Shown in pieces: positions 40,449 to 49,324 of a stretch of 64,000 nucleotides of DNA. Each line of letters begins with the position of its first letter. Within the stretch, counting starts at the first letter, position 1. Source of the DNA: Halothiobacillus sp045689735 (GTDB taxonomy: Bacteria; Pseudomonadota; Gammaproteobacteria; Halothiobacillales; Halothiobacillaceae); the NCBI RefSeq assembly GCF_045689735.1, contig NZ_CP142685.1, forward strand, positions 1,922,001 through 1,986,000. Direction: 5' to 3'. A program made the translations under genes and the position numbers. A model generated the notes under the pieces. It had not been told where the DNA came from and ran no database searches. It saw only the letters and a list, made by a program, of their open reading frames with translations.

Positions 40449-41656
40449 GCCCCTTCTGTGACATTTGTCACAAAAAGTTTCGCCATCCGCCGCTTGCCCA
40501 CCTGGATGATGTGCTCGCCCGCGTCAATGCGCTGGTCCTTATCCTGACATACCACCCCATTCAGCCGCACCGCGCCGGCTTTGATGTGCCGTATGGCCTC
40601 GCTGGTGGATTCGACCAAGCCGATCGCCTTGAGCACGCGGGCAATGCCGTCGCCAGCCGGTATGCGGTATTCCGGAAGATCCTCTGGTATCTCGGATTTG
40701 GCAAACCGGGCAATGAATCGTTCGCGCGCCAGCGCGCCTGCACCCGCGCCATGAAATCGATCGACGATTTCCATACCGAGTTCAAATTTTATGTCTCGAG
40801 GGTTCCGCCCCGCCGCCATTTGGGCGCGTAGTTCCGCGAGTTCGGCCAAGCTGCGGAAGGAAAGCAGGTCGAAGTAGCGCCACATGAGTTGATCTGAAAT
40901 CGACATGATTTTGCCGAACTGCTCATCGGCCGACTCCGCAATGCCGATGTAATTCCCCAGTGACTTGGACATTTTGTTCACACCATCCAGCCCTTCGAGC
41001 AGGGGGAGGGTGATCACGGTCTGAGACGGCTGCCCCCATTGCTTTTGAAGCTCTCGCCCCATCAACAGGTTGAATTTCTGGTCAGTGCCGCCCAGTTCGA
41101 CATCCGCTTTCAGCGCCACTGAGTCATACCCTTGGATCAAGGGGTAGAGAAACTCATGAATGGCAATCGGCTGTTGCGCGGCATAGCGTTTGGAAAAGTC
41201 GTCTCGCTCCATCATCCGGGCAACGGTTTGCCGACTGGCCAGCCCGATCAGGTCGGCCGCAGTCATTTTGCCCATCCACTCGGAGTTGAACACGATTTGA
41301 GTTCGCGCCGGATCCAGAATTTTGAAAATCTGCTGCTGATATGTCTTGGCGTTTTCCACCACTTGCTCACGGGTCAAGGGCGGGCGGGTCGCGCTTTTGC
41401 CGGTGGGGTCGCCAATCATGCCGGTGAAATCACCGATCAGAAATAGCACTTCATGCCCCATCTGCTGGAATTGGCGCAGTTTATTGATGAGCACGGTGTG
41501 CCCCAGATGCAGATCCGGTGCGGTCGGATCAAATCCTGCCTTGATCCGGAGGGGTCGCCCGGTTTTCAGCTTTTCGATGAACTCTGCTTCCAGCAATATC
41601 TCTTCGGTACCCCGCTTGATTTCCGCCAGCGCGCCCGCCCAATCGTGCTCGATCAT
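40445..41656 (-). CDS. tyrS: Tyrosyl-tRNA synthetase
   Basis: Class I synthetase of 403 residues charging tRNA-Tyr. The HIGH-type signature is DLHLGH and the KMSKS motif is KMSKSLGN. IGDFTGMIGDPTGKSATRPP follows the first. The C-terminal S4 RNA-binding domain (AIRHIKAGAVRLNGVV) is present. Similarity and length place it in the TyrRS group used by Pseudomonas (TyrZ-like) rather than E. coli TyrS. It sits directly before the rRNA operon, as in P. aeruginosa, and is divergent from the M23 peptidase gene with 49 bp between. Confidence 0.95.
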   Translation of the reverse strand: MIEHDWAGALAEIKRGTEEILLEAEFIEKLKTGRPLRIKAGFDPTAPDLHLGHTVLINKLRQFQQMGHEVLFLIGDFTGMIGDPTGKSATRPPLTREQVVENAKTYQQQIFKILDPARTQIVFNSEWMGKMTAADLIGLASRQTVARMMERDDFSKRYAAQQPIAIHEFLYPLIQGYDSVALKADVELGGTDQKFNLLMGRELQKQWGQPSQTVITLPLLEGLDGVNKMSKSLGNYIGIAESADEQFGKIMSISDQLMWRYFDLLSFRSLAELAELRAQMAAGRNPRDIKFELGMEIVDRFHGAGAGALARERFIARFAKSEIPEDLPEYRIPAGDGIARVLKAIGLVESTSEAIRHIKAGAVRLNGVVCQDKDQRIDAGEHIIQVGKRRMAKLFVTNVTEGA

Positions 41657-41705
41657 TCTGCTCTCTCATTGAATCCGACACCCAAGGCTTGTATGGTAAC
41701 CGTTT

Positions 41706-43139
41706 ATGTCTTCATATATGCAGAGTCGCCCCATGCCTCGACGCATCCTCTTTGCGCAAAATAAGTCTCGTTTTTCATTGTGGGTACGGCTGGGCTTACT
41801 CGTCGGCGGCCTCGCTAGCCTGGGTTTGGTCGTGGCAAAAATCAACGCCCCCACGGATCCCGCGCTGGATCGATCCATTGATCAACAGATTGCGCGCGAA
41901 GTGGCCTTGCCAGTTCCCGCAGAACAGCCCCGACAAGCCGACGCAGAATTATCCGCCTTGACAACGGATCCGAAGTCGAGCACGGCAGCTGAATCAGCGC
42001 CAGACGATACCGCATCGGCGTCAGAAAAAACCCTGGAAATGGTCATCAAACGCGGCGATAACCTGTCCACCGTCTTCGCACGGGCCGGCCTCTCTGCGCA
42101 GGATGTGCAACAAGTGGTGGATCTAGGGCAACCGGCCGCGCCACTCAAAGCCCTCAAGCCCGGTGAAAAAATCTCCCTGGCCTTGACCCCAGATCATCAA
42201 CTGCTGGGGGTGGACTATAAGGTTGCCCCGGACAAGGCGCTCAGCATTCGTAAAGAAGGGGATGCCGGGCTCATTGCCAGCGAAATCGTGCTGCCCAGCG
42301 AATCCCGTCTGGTCACGGCCGAGGGCAAGATTGAATCCTCGCTGTATCAATCCGCGCTCGACGCCGGCGTTCCTGCGGCCATGGTGATGCAGCTCGCGGA
42401 TATTTTCGGCTGGAAAATCAACTTCCTGAAAGATGTTCAACCCGGCGATCAGTTCCGTATCGTTTATGCGGAGCAATGGGTTCAGGGCAAACGCGTCGGC
42501 ACCGGACATGTGATGGCTGCCGAATTCACCAATCAGGGCAAAACCTTTCAGGCACTGCGCTACACCACACCCACCGGGGTAACGGGGTATTACGAACCCA
42601 ATGGCGCCAGCCTCGAACGCGGGTTTTTGCGCTATCCGGTCGAGTTTTCGCGGATCAGTTCAAAATTCGGCATGCGAATGCACCCACTGTTTCACCACCT
42701 GAAACAACACAACGGGGTCGATTTCGCCGCCCCGACCGGCACGCCCATCCACGCAGCCGGCGCGGGCAAAGTGACCTTTATCGGCTGGCAACATGGCTAC
42801 GGCAAGGTCATCAAACTCGCCCATGAGGGGAATTTTCAAACGGTGTACGGGCACATGTCGGGCTTCAATCGCCGATTGAAAACCGGGAGCACGGTCGCCA
42901 TGGGCGAGGTCATTGGCTATGTCGGGATGACCGGCGACGCCACCGGCCCGCATCTGCACTACGAATTTCATGTCAAAGGGGTGTACACCGATCCCCTATC
43001 GGCGAAACTCCCCGAGGCGAACCCGATCCCGTCGCGCTATCGCAAGGATTTCCTGGCGCAGACCCAACCGCTGCTGGATGCCATGGCGGCATCCGCCGAT
43101 GCGAAGCAGGCAAGCAACACCCCTCGCGCAACGGACTGA
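41706..43139 (+). CDS. M23-family murein endopeptidase (MepM-like)
   Basis: A 477-residue membrane-anchored periplasmic peptidase. A transmembrane helix lies near residues 27-47 (LWVRLGLLVGGLASLGLVVA). A LysM-like/OapA region starts at MVIKRGDNLSTVFARAGLS, and a Csd3-like domain is in the middle. The LytM domain (about 315-420) has HNGVDFAAPTGTP (His, Asp), VYGHMSGF and GPHLHYEF. All zinc ligands are present, so it should cut peptide crosslinks. The start could also be ATG 41718 or 41733. It is 2 bp before anmK, a cell-wall-recycling pair. Confidence 0.9.
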   Translation: MSSYMQSRPMPRRILFAQNKSRFSLWVRLGLLVGGLASLGLVVAKINAPTDPALDRSIDQQIAREVALPVPAEQPRQADAELSALTTDPKSSTAAESAPDDTASASEKTLEMVIKRGDNLSTVFARAGLSAQDVQQVVDLGQPAAPLKALKPGEKISLALTPDHQLLGVDYKVAPDKALSIRKEGDAGLIASEIVLPSESRLVTAEGKIESSLYQSALDAGVPAAMVMQLADIFGWKINFLKDVQPGDQFRIVYAEQWVQGKRVGTGHVMAAEFTNQGKTFQALRYTTPTGVTGYYEPNGASLERGFLRYPVEFSRISSKFGMRMHPLFHHLKQHNGVDFAAPTGTPIHAAGAGKVTFIGWQHGYGKVIKLAHEGNFQTVYGHMSGFNRRLKTGSTVAMGEVIGYVGMTGDATGPHLHYEFHVKGVYTDPLSAKLPEANPIPSRYRKDFLAQTQPLLDAMAASADAKQASNTPRATD

Positions 43140-43141
43140 AC

Positions 43142-44320
43142 ATGCCGCGTAACGGGCTTTATATCGGCATGATGTCTGGCACGAGCATGGATGCCATCGA
43201 TGCCTGCCTCGTATCCTTCAATCCGCCATCACTGCCGCAGATTCTCGCCCATGCCAGCCTGAATCTGACCGATTTGCGCCCGCGCTTACAGGCATTGCAT
43301 CGAGGTCAAACCCCCACCTCCGAATTCGACTGCCTCGATGAACTGGGCGTGCTCGAAACGCTGCTGGCCGAACGCTCCGCCGAGGTGGTGCACAGCCTGC
43401 TCGATCAGGCCGGTGTTTCTGCGAGCGAGATTCTCGCCATCGGACAACATGGCCAAACCCTGCGTCATCGCCCCAACTATCCCACGCCGTTTACCCTGCA
43501 GATTGGCAACCCGAGCCTGATCGCGGAACGCACCGGCATCGCGGTCATTGCTGATTTTCGCCGACGAGATCTGGCCGCCGGGGGGCAAGGCGCGCCACTC
43601 GTGCCGACCGCGCACCGCGCCTTCTTCAATGCGAGCGCGCCGAATCAAGCCCTCATCACGGTCAACTTAGGCGGCATCGCCAATCTGGCCGTGCTGCAGC
43701 CAGACCAGCCGTTGATTGGGTTTGATACCGGGCCGGCCAACACCCTGCTCGATGGCTGGATACGCCAGCAACGCAACCTGCCTTTCGACGAAGGCGGGGC
43801 GTTTGCCGCCTGCGGCAAGGTGCACGATGACCTGCTCAACGCGCTACTGGCAGATCCCTATTTCGCGCTGCCCCCGCCCAAATCGACCGGCACGGAGGTG
43901 TTCAACCTGGACTGGCTCGCCACCCGCGCAGGGGACTGGCTCATCCACCTGCCGGCCGAGGATTTGCAAGCCACTTTGAGCGAACTGACCGCCCGCAGCA
44001 TCATCCAGGCGATGGCACCCTATCTACAGACGATGCCGGGGACACAGGTCGTGCTGGCTGGTGGTGGGGCGTATAACACGGATCTGGTCGGGCGCTTGCG
44101 GAGCAATCTGCAGACTGCCGCGCCCGATGCGGTGCTCAAGCTCAGCGACGAGTTCGGCATCCCACCGCAGTGTGCGGAATGTGCCGCATTCGCCTGGTTG
44201 GCACGGCAATTTCTGCTGGGCGAAGCCGGCAACGCGCCTTCTGTGACGGGTGCGCGGGCGCCGCGCATCCTGGGCGGGTTTTATCCGGGGAAGCTCGACT
44301 GGCGTTCGCTCATCGGTTGA
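43142..44320 (+). CDS. anmK: Anhydro-N-acetylmuramic acid kinase
   Basis: Phosphorylates and opens 1,6-anhydro-MurNAc during peptidoglycan recycling. The 392-residue ASKHA-fold kinase begins GLYIGMMSGTSMDAIDA, then IGQHGQTLRHRP, VIADFRRRDLAAGGQGAPLVP, VNLGGIANL, IGFDTGPANTLLDGW and LAGGGAYN. It follows the M23 peptidase by 2 bp. Its last 40 bp overlap the end of the convergent citrate synthase gene, and both frames look real through the overlap. Confidence 0.96.
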   Translation: MPRNGLYIGMMSGTSMDAIDACLVSFNPPSLPQILAHASLNLTDLRPRLQALHRGQTPTSEFDCLDELGVLETLLAERSAEVVHSLLDQAGVSASEILAIGQHGQTLRHRPNYPTPFTLQIGNPSLIAERTGIAVIADFRRRDLAAGGQGAPLVPTAHRAFFNASAPNQALITVNLGGIANLAVLQPDQPLIGFDTGPANTLLDGWIRQQRNLPFDEGGAFAACGKVHDDLLNALLADPYFALPPPKSTGTEVFNLDWLATRAGDWLIHLPAEDLQATLSELTARSIIQAMAPYLQTMPGTQVVLAGGGAYNTDLVGRLRSNLQTAAPDAVLKLSDEFGIPPQCAECAAFAWLARQFLLGEAGNAPSVTGARAPRILGGFYPGKLDWRSLIG

Positions 44321-45468
44321 TAACTCCGCGGGGCATAGCCCTGATACTCCTGCGTCGGGCGGAAGATTCGGTTGTTGCTCAGTTGCTCTTTCCAGTGCGC
44401 AAGCCAACCGGCCGTCCGAGAAATCGCAAAGATGGGCGTGAATTGATCTCGCGGAATGCCGAGCGCCTCGTACAACAAGCCGGAATAGAAATCGACATTC
44501 GGGTAAACCCCTTTTGGCGCCAGGCGCTCGGCCGCACAGCGTTCCAGCTCTTTGGCCACCTCGTACAGCGGCGAGACATCGCCGTGGCGGTGTTCATGCA
44601 GTTGTTCGAGCAAGCCCTGCAGAATATCGGCGCGCGGATCTTTCACCTTATATTCCCGGTGACCAAACCCCCACACCACCTGCTTATTGGCCAGACGCTG
44701 ATCCAGCCAGTCGGCTACCTTCGCCGGCGAACCGATCTCATCGAGCATATTGAGCACCCGTTGATTGGCGCCACCATGCAAGGGGCCGGCGAGCGTGCCG
44801 ATCGCCGAGGCCACCACCAAATTCGGCGGCGCCAGGGTAGAACCGCACACCAGCGCCGAGAAAGTCGAGGCATTGATGGTGTGTTCGGCGTGCAGCACGA
44901 GACAGGCATCCATGATCCGCGCCTCGACCGGATCGGGTTCGCGCTCGTTCATCATGTATAAAAAGTTTTCCGCGTAAGTTAAGTCCTTGCGCGGCGGAAT
45001 CGGGTCATCCCCCCGACGGATGCGCTCCCACATCGCCACCAGGGTGGCCATGCTGGCGAGAATCTTGATGATCATCTGCTCGACGAACTCGCTGTCGGCG
45101 CTGACCCCATGGGCGGTCATCCGTTCCTGACCCGGATAGAACATGCCGAGACTTGCCACACAGGTTTGCAGCGCCTCCATCGGGTGACCATCGATCGGCA
45201 GAAACTTCATGATGTCGCGCACATTGTATTTGACGCGCCGGTTCGCCCGCAGCTCGCCATCAAAGCAGGCTAACTGTTCCGGGGTTGGCAGCTCGCCGTT
45301 GATCAACACCCAGGCGGTTTCTTCGAATGTGCTGTGCCGGGCGAGATCGACGATGCGGTAGCCGCGATAGGTCAACAAACCTTCTTGACCATCAAGAAAC
45401 GAAATCCGCGACTGCGTGGCAGGGATCCCTTGCAGGCCGGGTATATAAGCGTGGGTACTGGTATCCAT
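44281..45468 (-). CDS. gltA: Citrate synthase
   Basis: Condenses acetyl-CoA and oxaloacetate. The 395-residue product fits the shorter citrate/2-methylcitrate synthase group. Active-site parts are GPLHGGANQ (His), VWGFGHREYKVKDPRA (His) and NVDFYSGLLYEALGIP (Asp), and SRTAGWLAHWKEQ follows. The start MDTSTHAYIPGLQG is chosen; a 4-residue extension would overlap erpA. A methylcitrate role cannot be excluded, but no prp genes are near. It sits between anmK and erpA, which are adjacent in P. aeruginosa, so it looks inserted in a conserved cluster. Confidence 0.9.
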   Translation of the reverse strand: MDTSTHAYIPGLQGIPATQSRISFLDGQEGLLTYRGYRIVDLARHSTFEETAWVLINGELPTPEQLACFDGELRANRRVKYNVRDIMKFLPIDGHPMEALQTCVASLGMFYPGQERMTAHGVSADSEFVEQMIIKILASMATLVAMWERIRRGDDPIPPRKDLTYAENFLYMMNEREPDPVEARIMDACLVLHAEHTINASTFSALVCGSTLAPPNLVVASAIGTLAGPLHGGANQRVLNMLDEIGSPAKVADWLDQRLANKQVVWGFGHREYKVKDPRADILQGLLEQLHEHRHGDVSPLYEVAKELERCAAERLAPKGVYPNVDFYSGLLYEALGIPRDQFTPIFAISRTAGWLAHWKEQLSNNRIFRPTQEYQGYAPRSYQPMSERQSSFPG

Positions 45469-45476
45469 AACGAGCC

Positions 45477-45830
45477 TCACACGGAAAAGGAGGAACCACA
45501 GCCGCAGGTCGTTGCCGCCATCGGATTACGAATCACGAACTGCGACCCGGTAACATCTTCTTTGTAATCGATCTCGGCGCCTTCCAGGTATTGAATGCTC
45601 ATCGGATCGACCAAGAGCGTGACGCCGCCGCGCTCAACCTGGGCATCATCATCCTGGGCGGCTTCTTCGAACATAAATCCATACTGGAAACCCGAACAGC
45701 CGCCGCCCGTAATGAACACCCGCAGCTTCAGATTCGGGTTCCCCTCCTCGTCCATCAGACTTTTCACCTTGCGTGCGGCATTTTCGGTAAAAATCAGCGG
45801 GGCTTCTTCAGTGGTGACCGTGGTCGTCAT
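45477..45830 (-). CDS. erpA: Iron-sulfur cluster insertion protein ErpA
   Basis: A-type carrier that delivers Fe-S clusters to target enzymes. The 117 residues have the three ligand cysteines in VFITGGGCSGFQYGF and TTCGCGSSF, and NAARKVKSLMDEEGNP near the start. The C-terminal SSFSV matches ErpA more than IscA. It follows argC by 20 bp and precedes gltA by 8 bp on the same strand. Confidence 0.94.
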   Translation of the reverse strand: MTTTVTTEEAPLIFTENAARKVKSLMDEEGNPNLKLRVFITGGGCSGFQYGFMFEEAAQDDDAQVERGGVTLLVDPMSIQYLEGAEIDYKEDVTGSQFVIRNPMAATTCGCGSSFSV

Positions 45831-45850
45831 ATCAATCTCCCAACATGCTG

Positions 45851-46885
45851 TTACGGCGACAAGGCAATCAGATCAAGCCCCTGAGTCTCAGGGAAGCCGA
45901 GCATCAGGTTCATGTTCTGCACGGCCTGACCTGCGGCGCCTTTGACCAGATTGTCAATCACCGAGCTGATGACCAGCATGGACGATCCTTTCGGCCGGAA
46001 CAAGCCCATGCGGCATAAATTATTCCCGCGTACGCTGCGCGTTTCCGGATGACTGCCCGACGGCATGACATCGACAAACGGCTCCTCCGCGTAGTAATCC
46101 CGATAGAGCGCTTCCAACGACCCAGCCGGTTCTTGCCGCAAGGGCACATACAGGCTGACCTCGATCCCGCGCACCATCGGCACCAGATGCGGCACGAAAG
46201 TCAGACCAACCGGCTGCCCCGCCACCGCCGTCAAAGTTTGCACGATTTCCGGCTGATGACGGTGCCCGCCCGCAGCATAGGCCTTGAAGCTCTCGCCAGC
46301 CTCTGCCATCAGCATTGGGACTTCCGCCTTGCGACCCGCGCCGCTGGTGCCGGATTTGGAGTCCGCGACGATCTGGCGGTGATCGACGAACGGCTGCCCC
46401 ATCAACGGCAGCAGGCCGAGTGTCGCCGCCGTCACATGGCAGCCGGGGTTCGCCACCAGCGCCGCCGCGCGAATCGCCGCGCGATTGAGTTCCGGCAGCC
46501 CATACACCGCCCGTTCGACCCAGTCCGGGCTGGCGTGGGTCATGCCATACCACTCAGACCAGACGGCCAAATCCTTGATGCGGTAATCCGCCGCGAGGTC
46601 GATCACCTTGACACCCGCATCCAGCAAGGCCGGCGCCTGTTGCATCGCAATCCCGTTCGGGGTGGCGAAGAACACCAGATCACAGGCCGTCAAATCGGTT
46701 TCCTCCGGACGGGTAAAGCACAAATCCACTGCCCCGCGCAGATTGGGATACATCGCGCTGACCGGCGTACCGGCTTCCGCGCGCGAGGTAATCGCCGTCA
46801 TCTCGACGCCCCCGTGACGCGCCAACAAGCGCATCAGTTCAACCCCGGTGTAGCCCGTACCGCCGACAATACCTATTTTCTTCAT
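45851..46885 (-). CDS. argC: N-acetyl-gamma-glutamyl-phosphate reductase
   Basis: Third step of arginine synthesis, using NADPH. The 344 residues start MKKIGIVGGTGYTGVELMRL (Rossmann motif), then ATPNGIA, IDLAADYRIKD, LVANPGCHVTAATLGLLPL (catalytic Cys) and GHRHQPEI. The usual start is at 46885; upstream open frame of 51 residues is rejected. Synteny with erpA and anmK matches P. aeruginosa. With argJ, it shows arginine genes scattered rather than in one operon. Confidence 0.96.
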   Translation of the reverse strand: MKKIGIVGGTGYTGVELMRLLARHGGVEMTAITSRAEAGTPVSAMYPNLRGAVDLCFTRPEETDLTACDLVFFATPNGIAMQQAPALLDAGVKVIDLAADYRIKDLAVWSEWYGMTHASPDWVERAVYGLPELNRAAIRAAALVANPGCHVTAATLGLLPLMGQPFVDHRQIVADSKSGTSGAGRKAEVPMLMAEAGESFKAYAAGGHRHQPEIVQTLTAVAGQPVGLTFVPHLVPMVRGIEVSLYVPLRQEPAGSLEALYRDYYAEEPFVDVMPSGSHPETRSVRGNNLCRMGLFRPKGSSMLVISSVIDNLVKGAAGQAVQNMNLMLGFPETQGLDLIALSP

Positions 46886-47017
46886 GATCGTTTCCGCACC
46901 CACTGCCCGTCTCTGGCGCCCAGCGCCCCGATACCGCATCATAACAACAGAACCGCCGGACATTCTCGCCCGATGCCAACCGGGTGTGATGGATACAGAA
47001 AACCCCCAGTGAGTGCG

Positions 47018-48763
47018 ATGCGTACCCGATTCCACCAATGGCTCGATCCGTGGCGACTGCGCTTATCGCACGAAGACGCCCTGATTCCGCTCAGCCTGCT
47101 CGGCTTGGCGGTCGGCCTCTTGAGCGCGCTGTTGATTAGCGTATTCCACTTCCTGCTGACGGTCGGGCAAATCTATATCCTCGGCCTCTCCGTTGCCGGC
47201 GAGTATGCCTCGCTGCCCTTGATTTGGCGCTTTTTGCTGCCCGTATTCGGCGCGATCCTCCTCGGCCTGGTGTTTCGCGCGATTGCGCCCGCGTACCGCA
47301 GCGTCGGCATCGGCTACACCATCCTGCGCTTTCACCGCTACGAAGCCCGCCTGCCTTGGCAAAACGCGGTCGTACAATTTTTTGGCGGGCTGTGGGCGCT
47401 GCTCATCGGGCTCTCCAATGGCCGCGAGGGACCCGGCGTCCACATGGGGGCGACCGGCGGCAGTCTGCTTGGTCAATGGCTCCACCTGCCACACAACAGC
47501 ACCCGAACGCTGGTCGGCTGCGGGGCGGCGGCGGCCATCGCCGCCTCGTTCAACACCCCGCTGGCCGCCGTGCTTTTCACCCTCGAAGTCATCGTGCGGC
47601 AATACACGCTGGCCAGCTTTGTGCCGGTCATGCTCGCCGCCTCTGCGGGGGCTCTGCTTTCGACCCTGCTGTTTGGCAACAATCCGGCGTTTGCCATCAC
47701 GCTCGATCACACGCTGTCCGGCTGGGAAATTCCCGTGCTGATTGGCCTCGGCATCGGCTTGGGCGTCGCGGCTGCCGGATTCAGCAGCCTCTCGATTCAC
47801 ACCCTCACCCGAACCAGAAACTGGCCGGTGCTGTGGCGATTCTCTCTGATCGGCCTGCTCACCGGCATCATCGGGCTCCTGCTCCCGCAGGTCATGAGCC
47901 TGAGCTACGGCACGATCAATGTCGCCGCCGCCGCCCAACTGACCATGGGCTTTCTGCTGGCGCTCACCCTCGCCAAGCTGGTGCTCAGCGCCTTGACCTT
48001 CGGCTGCGGACTCCCGCTCGGCGTGGTCGGCTCCACCCTGGTCACCGGCGGTTTCGCGGGCGCAGCGGTTGGCATGGGGCTGCTGAATGTGACGCAGAGT
48101 GCGCCGAGCGAAGTCGCGTTTTACACCGTGCTCGGGATGGGGGCGATGATGGGCGCCGTGCTGCAAGCCCCTTTGGCCGCGCTGACCGCCGTCATCGAAT
48201 TGACTGGCAGCACCAGCGCCATCATGCCCGCCCTGCTGACCATTGTGATTGCCAACCTCACCAGTCGCCAACTGTTCGGCGAGTCCGGCATTTACGATGC
48301 GGCGCTGCGCGCTAACGCTGAATCGATCGATCAGTTTTCCTTGTGGCGCGGTGCCAACGATGTCGCCATCGGCGGCCTGCTGGATCGCAATATCATGGAG
48401 TTGCCGACGACCGGCTCGCTGGACGATCTGCGCGCCGCGCTGGCCACCCAACCCAACTGGTTGATCATCCGGCGAGCCGACAACGCGGCGCCCAGCGTTG
48501 TTGCCGCCGAGGCCGCCGCAATCTGGTTGAACACGGCGCCGCCCTCTCCAGACGATGCGCCGCCCCCGCCCCCCGTGGACTTCGGCGCGGTACTCCCCGC
48601 AGTGCCCGCCCGCACCGCCGACATTGGCCTCACCCTCTCGGAAGCGCGTGAACTGATGCGCGCCGAAAAGGTCGATATGCTGGTTGGACAGCGGGTCACC
48701 GTACCGCCCTTCAAGCGAAGTTTTGGCGTGCTCACCCGCCAACGGCTGGACGACGCAACCTGA
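47018..48763 (+). CDS. ClC-family chloride channel/transporter with C-terminal regulatory region
   Basis: A 581-residue membrane protein with about 10-11 hydrophobic segments over residues 25-430. The gating motif GREGPGVHMGA is intact. The usual GSGIP region reads SVGIGYT, and the GxFxP region reads GLPLGVVGSTLVTGG. This matches a broad proteobacterial ClC clade (ASFNTPLAAVLFTLEV) rather than the E. coli antiporter. The C-terminal 140 residues are soluble, CBS-like but weak, with a Pro-rich linker. ATG 47018 is chosen; GTG 47009 is possible. Whether it is a channel or antiporter is unknown. Confidence 0.87.
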   Translation: MRTRFHQWLDPWRLRLSHEDALIPLSLLGLAVGLLSALLISVFHFLLTVGQIYILGLSVAGEYASLPLIWRFLLPVFGAILLGLVFRAIAPAYRSVGIGYTILRFHRYEARLPWQNAVVQFFGGLWALLIGLSNGREGPGVHMGATGGSLLGQWLHLPHNSTRTLVGCGAAAAIAASFNTPLAAVLFTLEVIVRQYTLASFVPVMLAASAGALLSTLLFGNNPAFAITLDHTLSGWEIPVLIGLGIGLGVAAAGFSSLSIHTLTRTRNWPVLWRFSLIGLLTGIIGLLLPQVMSLSYGTINVAAAAQLTMGFLLALTLAKLVLSALTFGCGLPLGVVGSTLVTGGFAGAAVGMGLLNVTQSAPSEVAFYTVLGMGAMMGAVLQAPLAALTAVIELTGSTSAIMPALLTIVIANLTSRQLFGESGIYDAALRANAESIDQFSLWRGANDVAIGGLLDRNIMELPTTGSLDDLRAALATQPNWLIIRRADNAAPSVVAAEAAAIWLNTAPPSPDDAPPPPPVDFGAVLPAVPARTADIGLTLSEARELMRAEKVDMLVGQRVTVPPFKRSFGVLTRQRLDDAT

Positions 48764-48808
48764 CATCCGGCGAACACACCCTCTATTTCCTTCACGACCG
48801 AGGCGCTC

Positions 48809-49324
48809 ATGACCACGACCGTTTTTTCACCTACCCGCCGCCATTGGCTTGGCCTGCTGACCGCCAGCGCGGTGCTCACCGTCGCCGGCTGCTCGACGGA
48901 AACACCAGTCAAGCTCGCCAACCTGACGGTTCAAGACCTCGATGGCAATCCGGTGAGCCTAGGAGACTATGCCGGCAAGCCCGTCGCAATCACCTTCTGG
49001 GCCACCACCTGCCCGGGCTGCGTGGCTGAAATCCCGCACATGACCGCGCTCTACCAGAAATTCGCATCCAAGGGGGTACAAGTGATTGGCCTCGCGATGA
49101 GCTACGACGAACTTGGGCAGCTCAAAGCGATGGTGGCGGACAAACACATCCCCTACACCGTGCTGCAAGACAAAACCGGCGCAGCGGCGCAAGCCTTCGG
49201 CCCGGTCCGGCTCACGCCGACCTTCTTCGTGCTCGATGGCAAGGGCAACATTCGCTATCAAAAGATCGGGCCGTTCGACACCGCCCGGGTCGATCAATTG
49301 CTGACCGAACTCACGACGGGCTGA
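48809..49324 (+). CDS. TlpA/ResA-like thioredoxin-fold lipoprotein with Tat-like signal
   Basis: 171 residues. The signal contains a twin-arginine segment (TRRHWLGLLTASAVL) and a lipobox (VAGC at residue 28), so it may be a Tat-exported lipoprotein. The thioredoxin domain has ITFWATTCPGCVAEIPHM with active-site CPGC, and LTPTFFVLDGKGNI with the cis-Pro. It is predicted to reduce disulfides or handle thiols at the periplasmic face of the membrane; the partner is unknown. It ends 14 bp inside the convergent comM gene. Confidence 0.85.
   Translation: MTTTVFSPTRRHWLGLLTASAVLTVAGCSTETPVKLANLTVQDLDGNPVSLGDYAGKPVAITFWATTCPGCVAEIPHMTALYQKFASKGVQVIGLAMSYDELGQLKAMVADKHIPYTVLQDKTGAAAQAFGPVRLTPTFFVLDGKGNIRYQKIGPFDTARVDQLLTELTTG

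Noticed and set aside
46049..47017. Long N-terminal extension of the ClC frame
   Set aside because: Lies antisense to argC and does not look like protein of any family; the ClC homology begins at 47018.
47063..48766. 567-codon open frame opposite the ClC gene
   Set aside because: Composition is extreme (Gly/Gln/Arg/Asp-rich) with no domain; the plus strand encodes a clear membrane protein.
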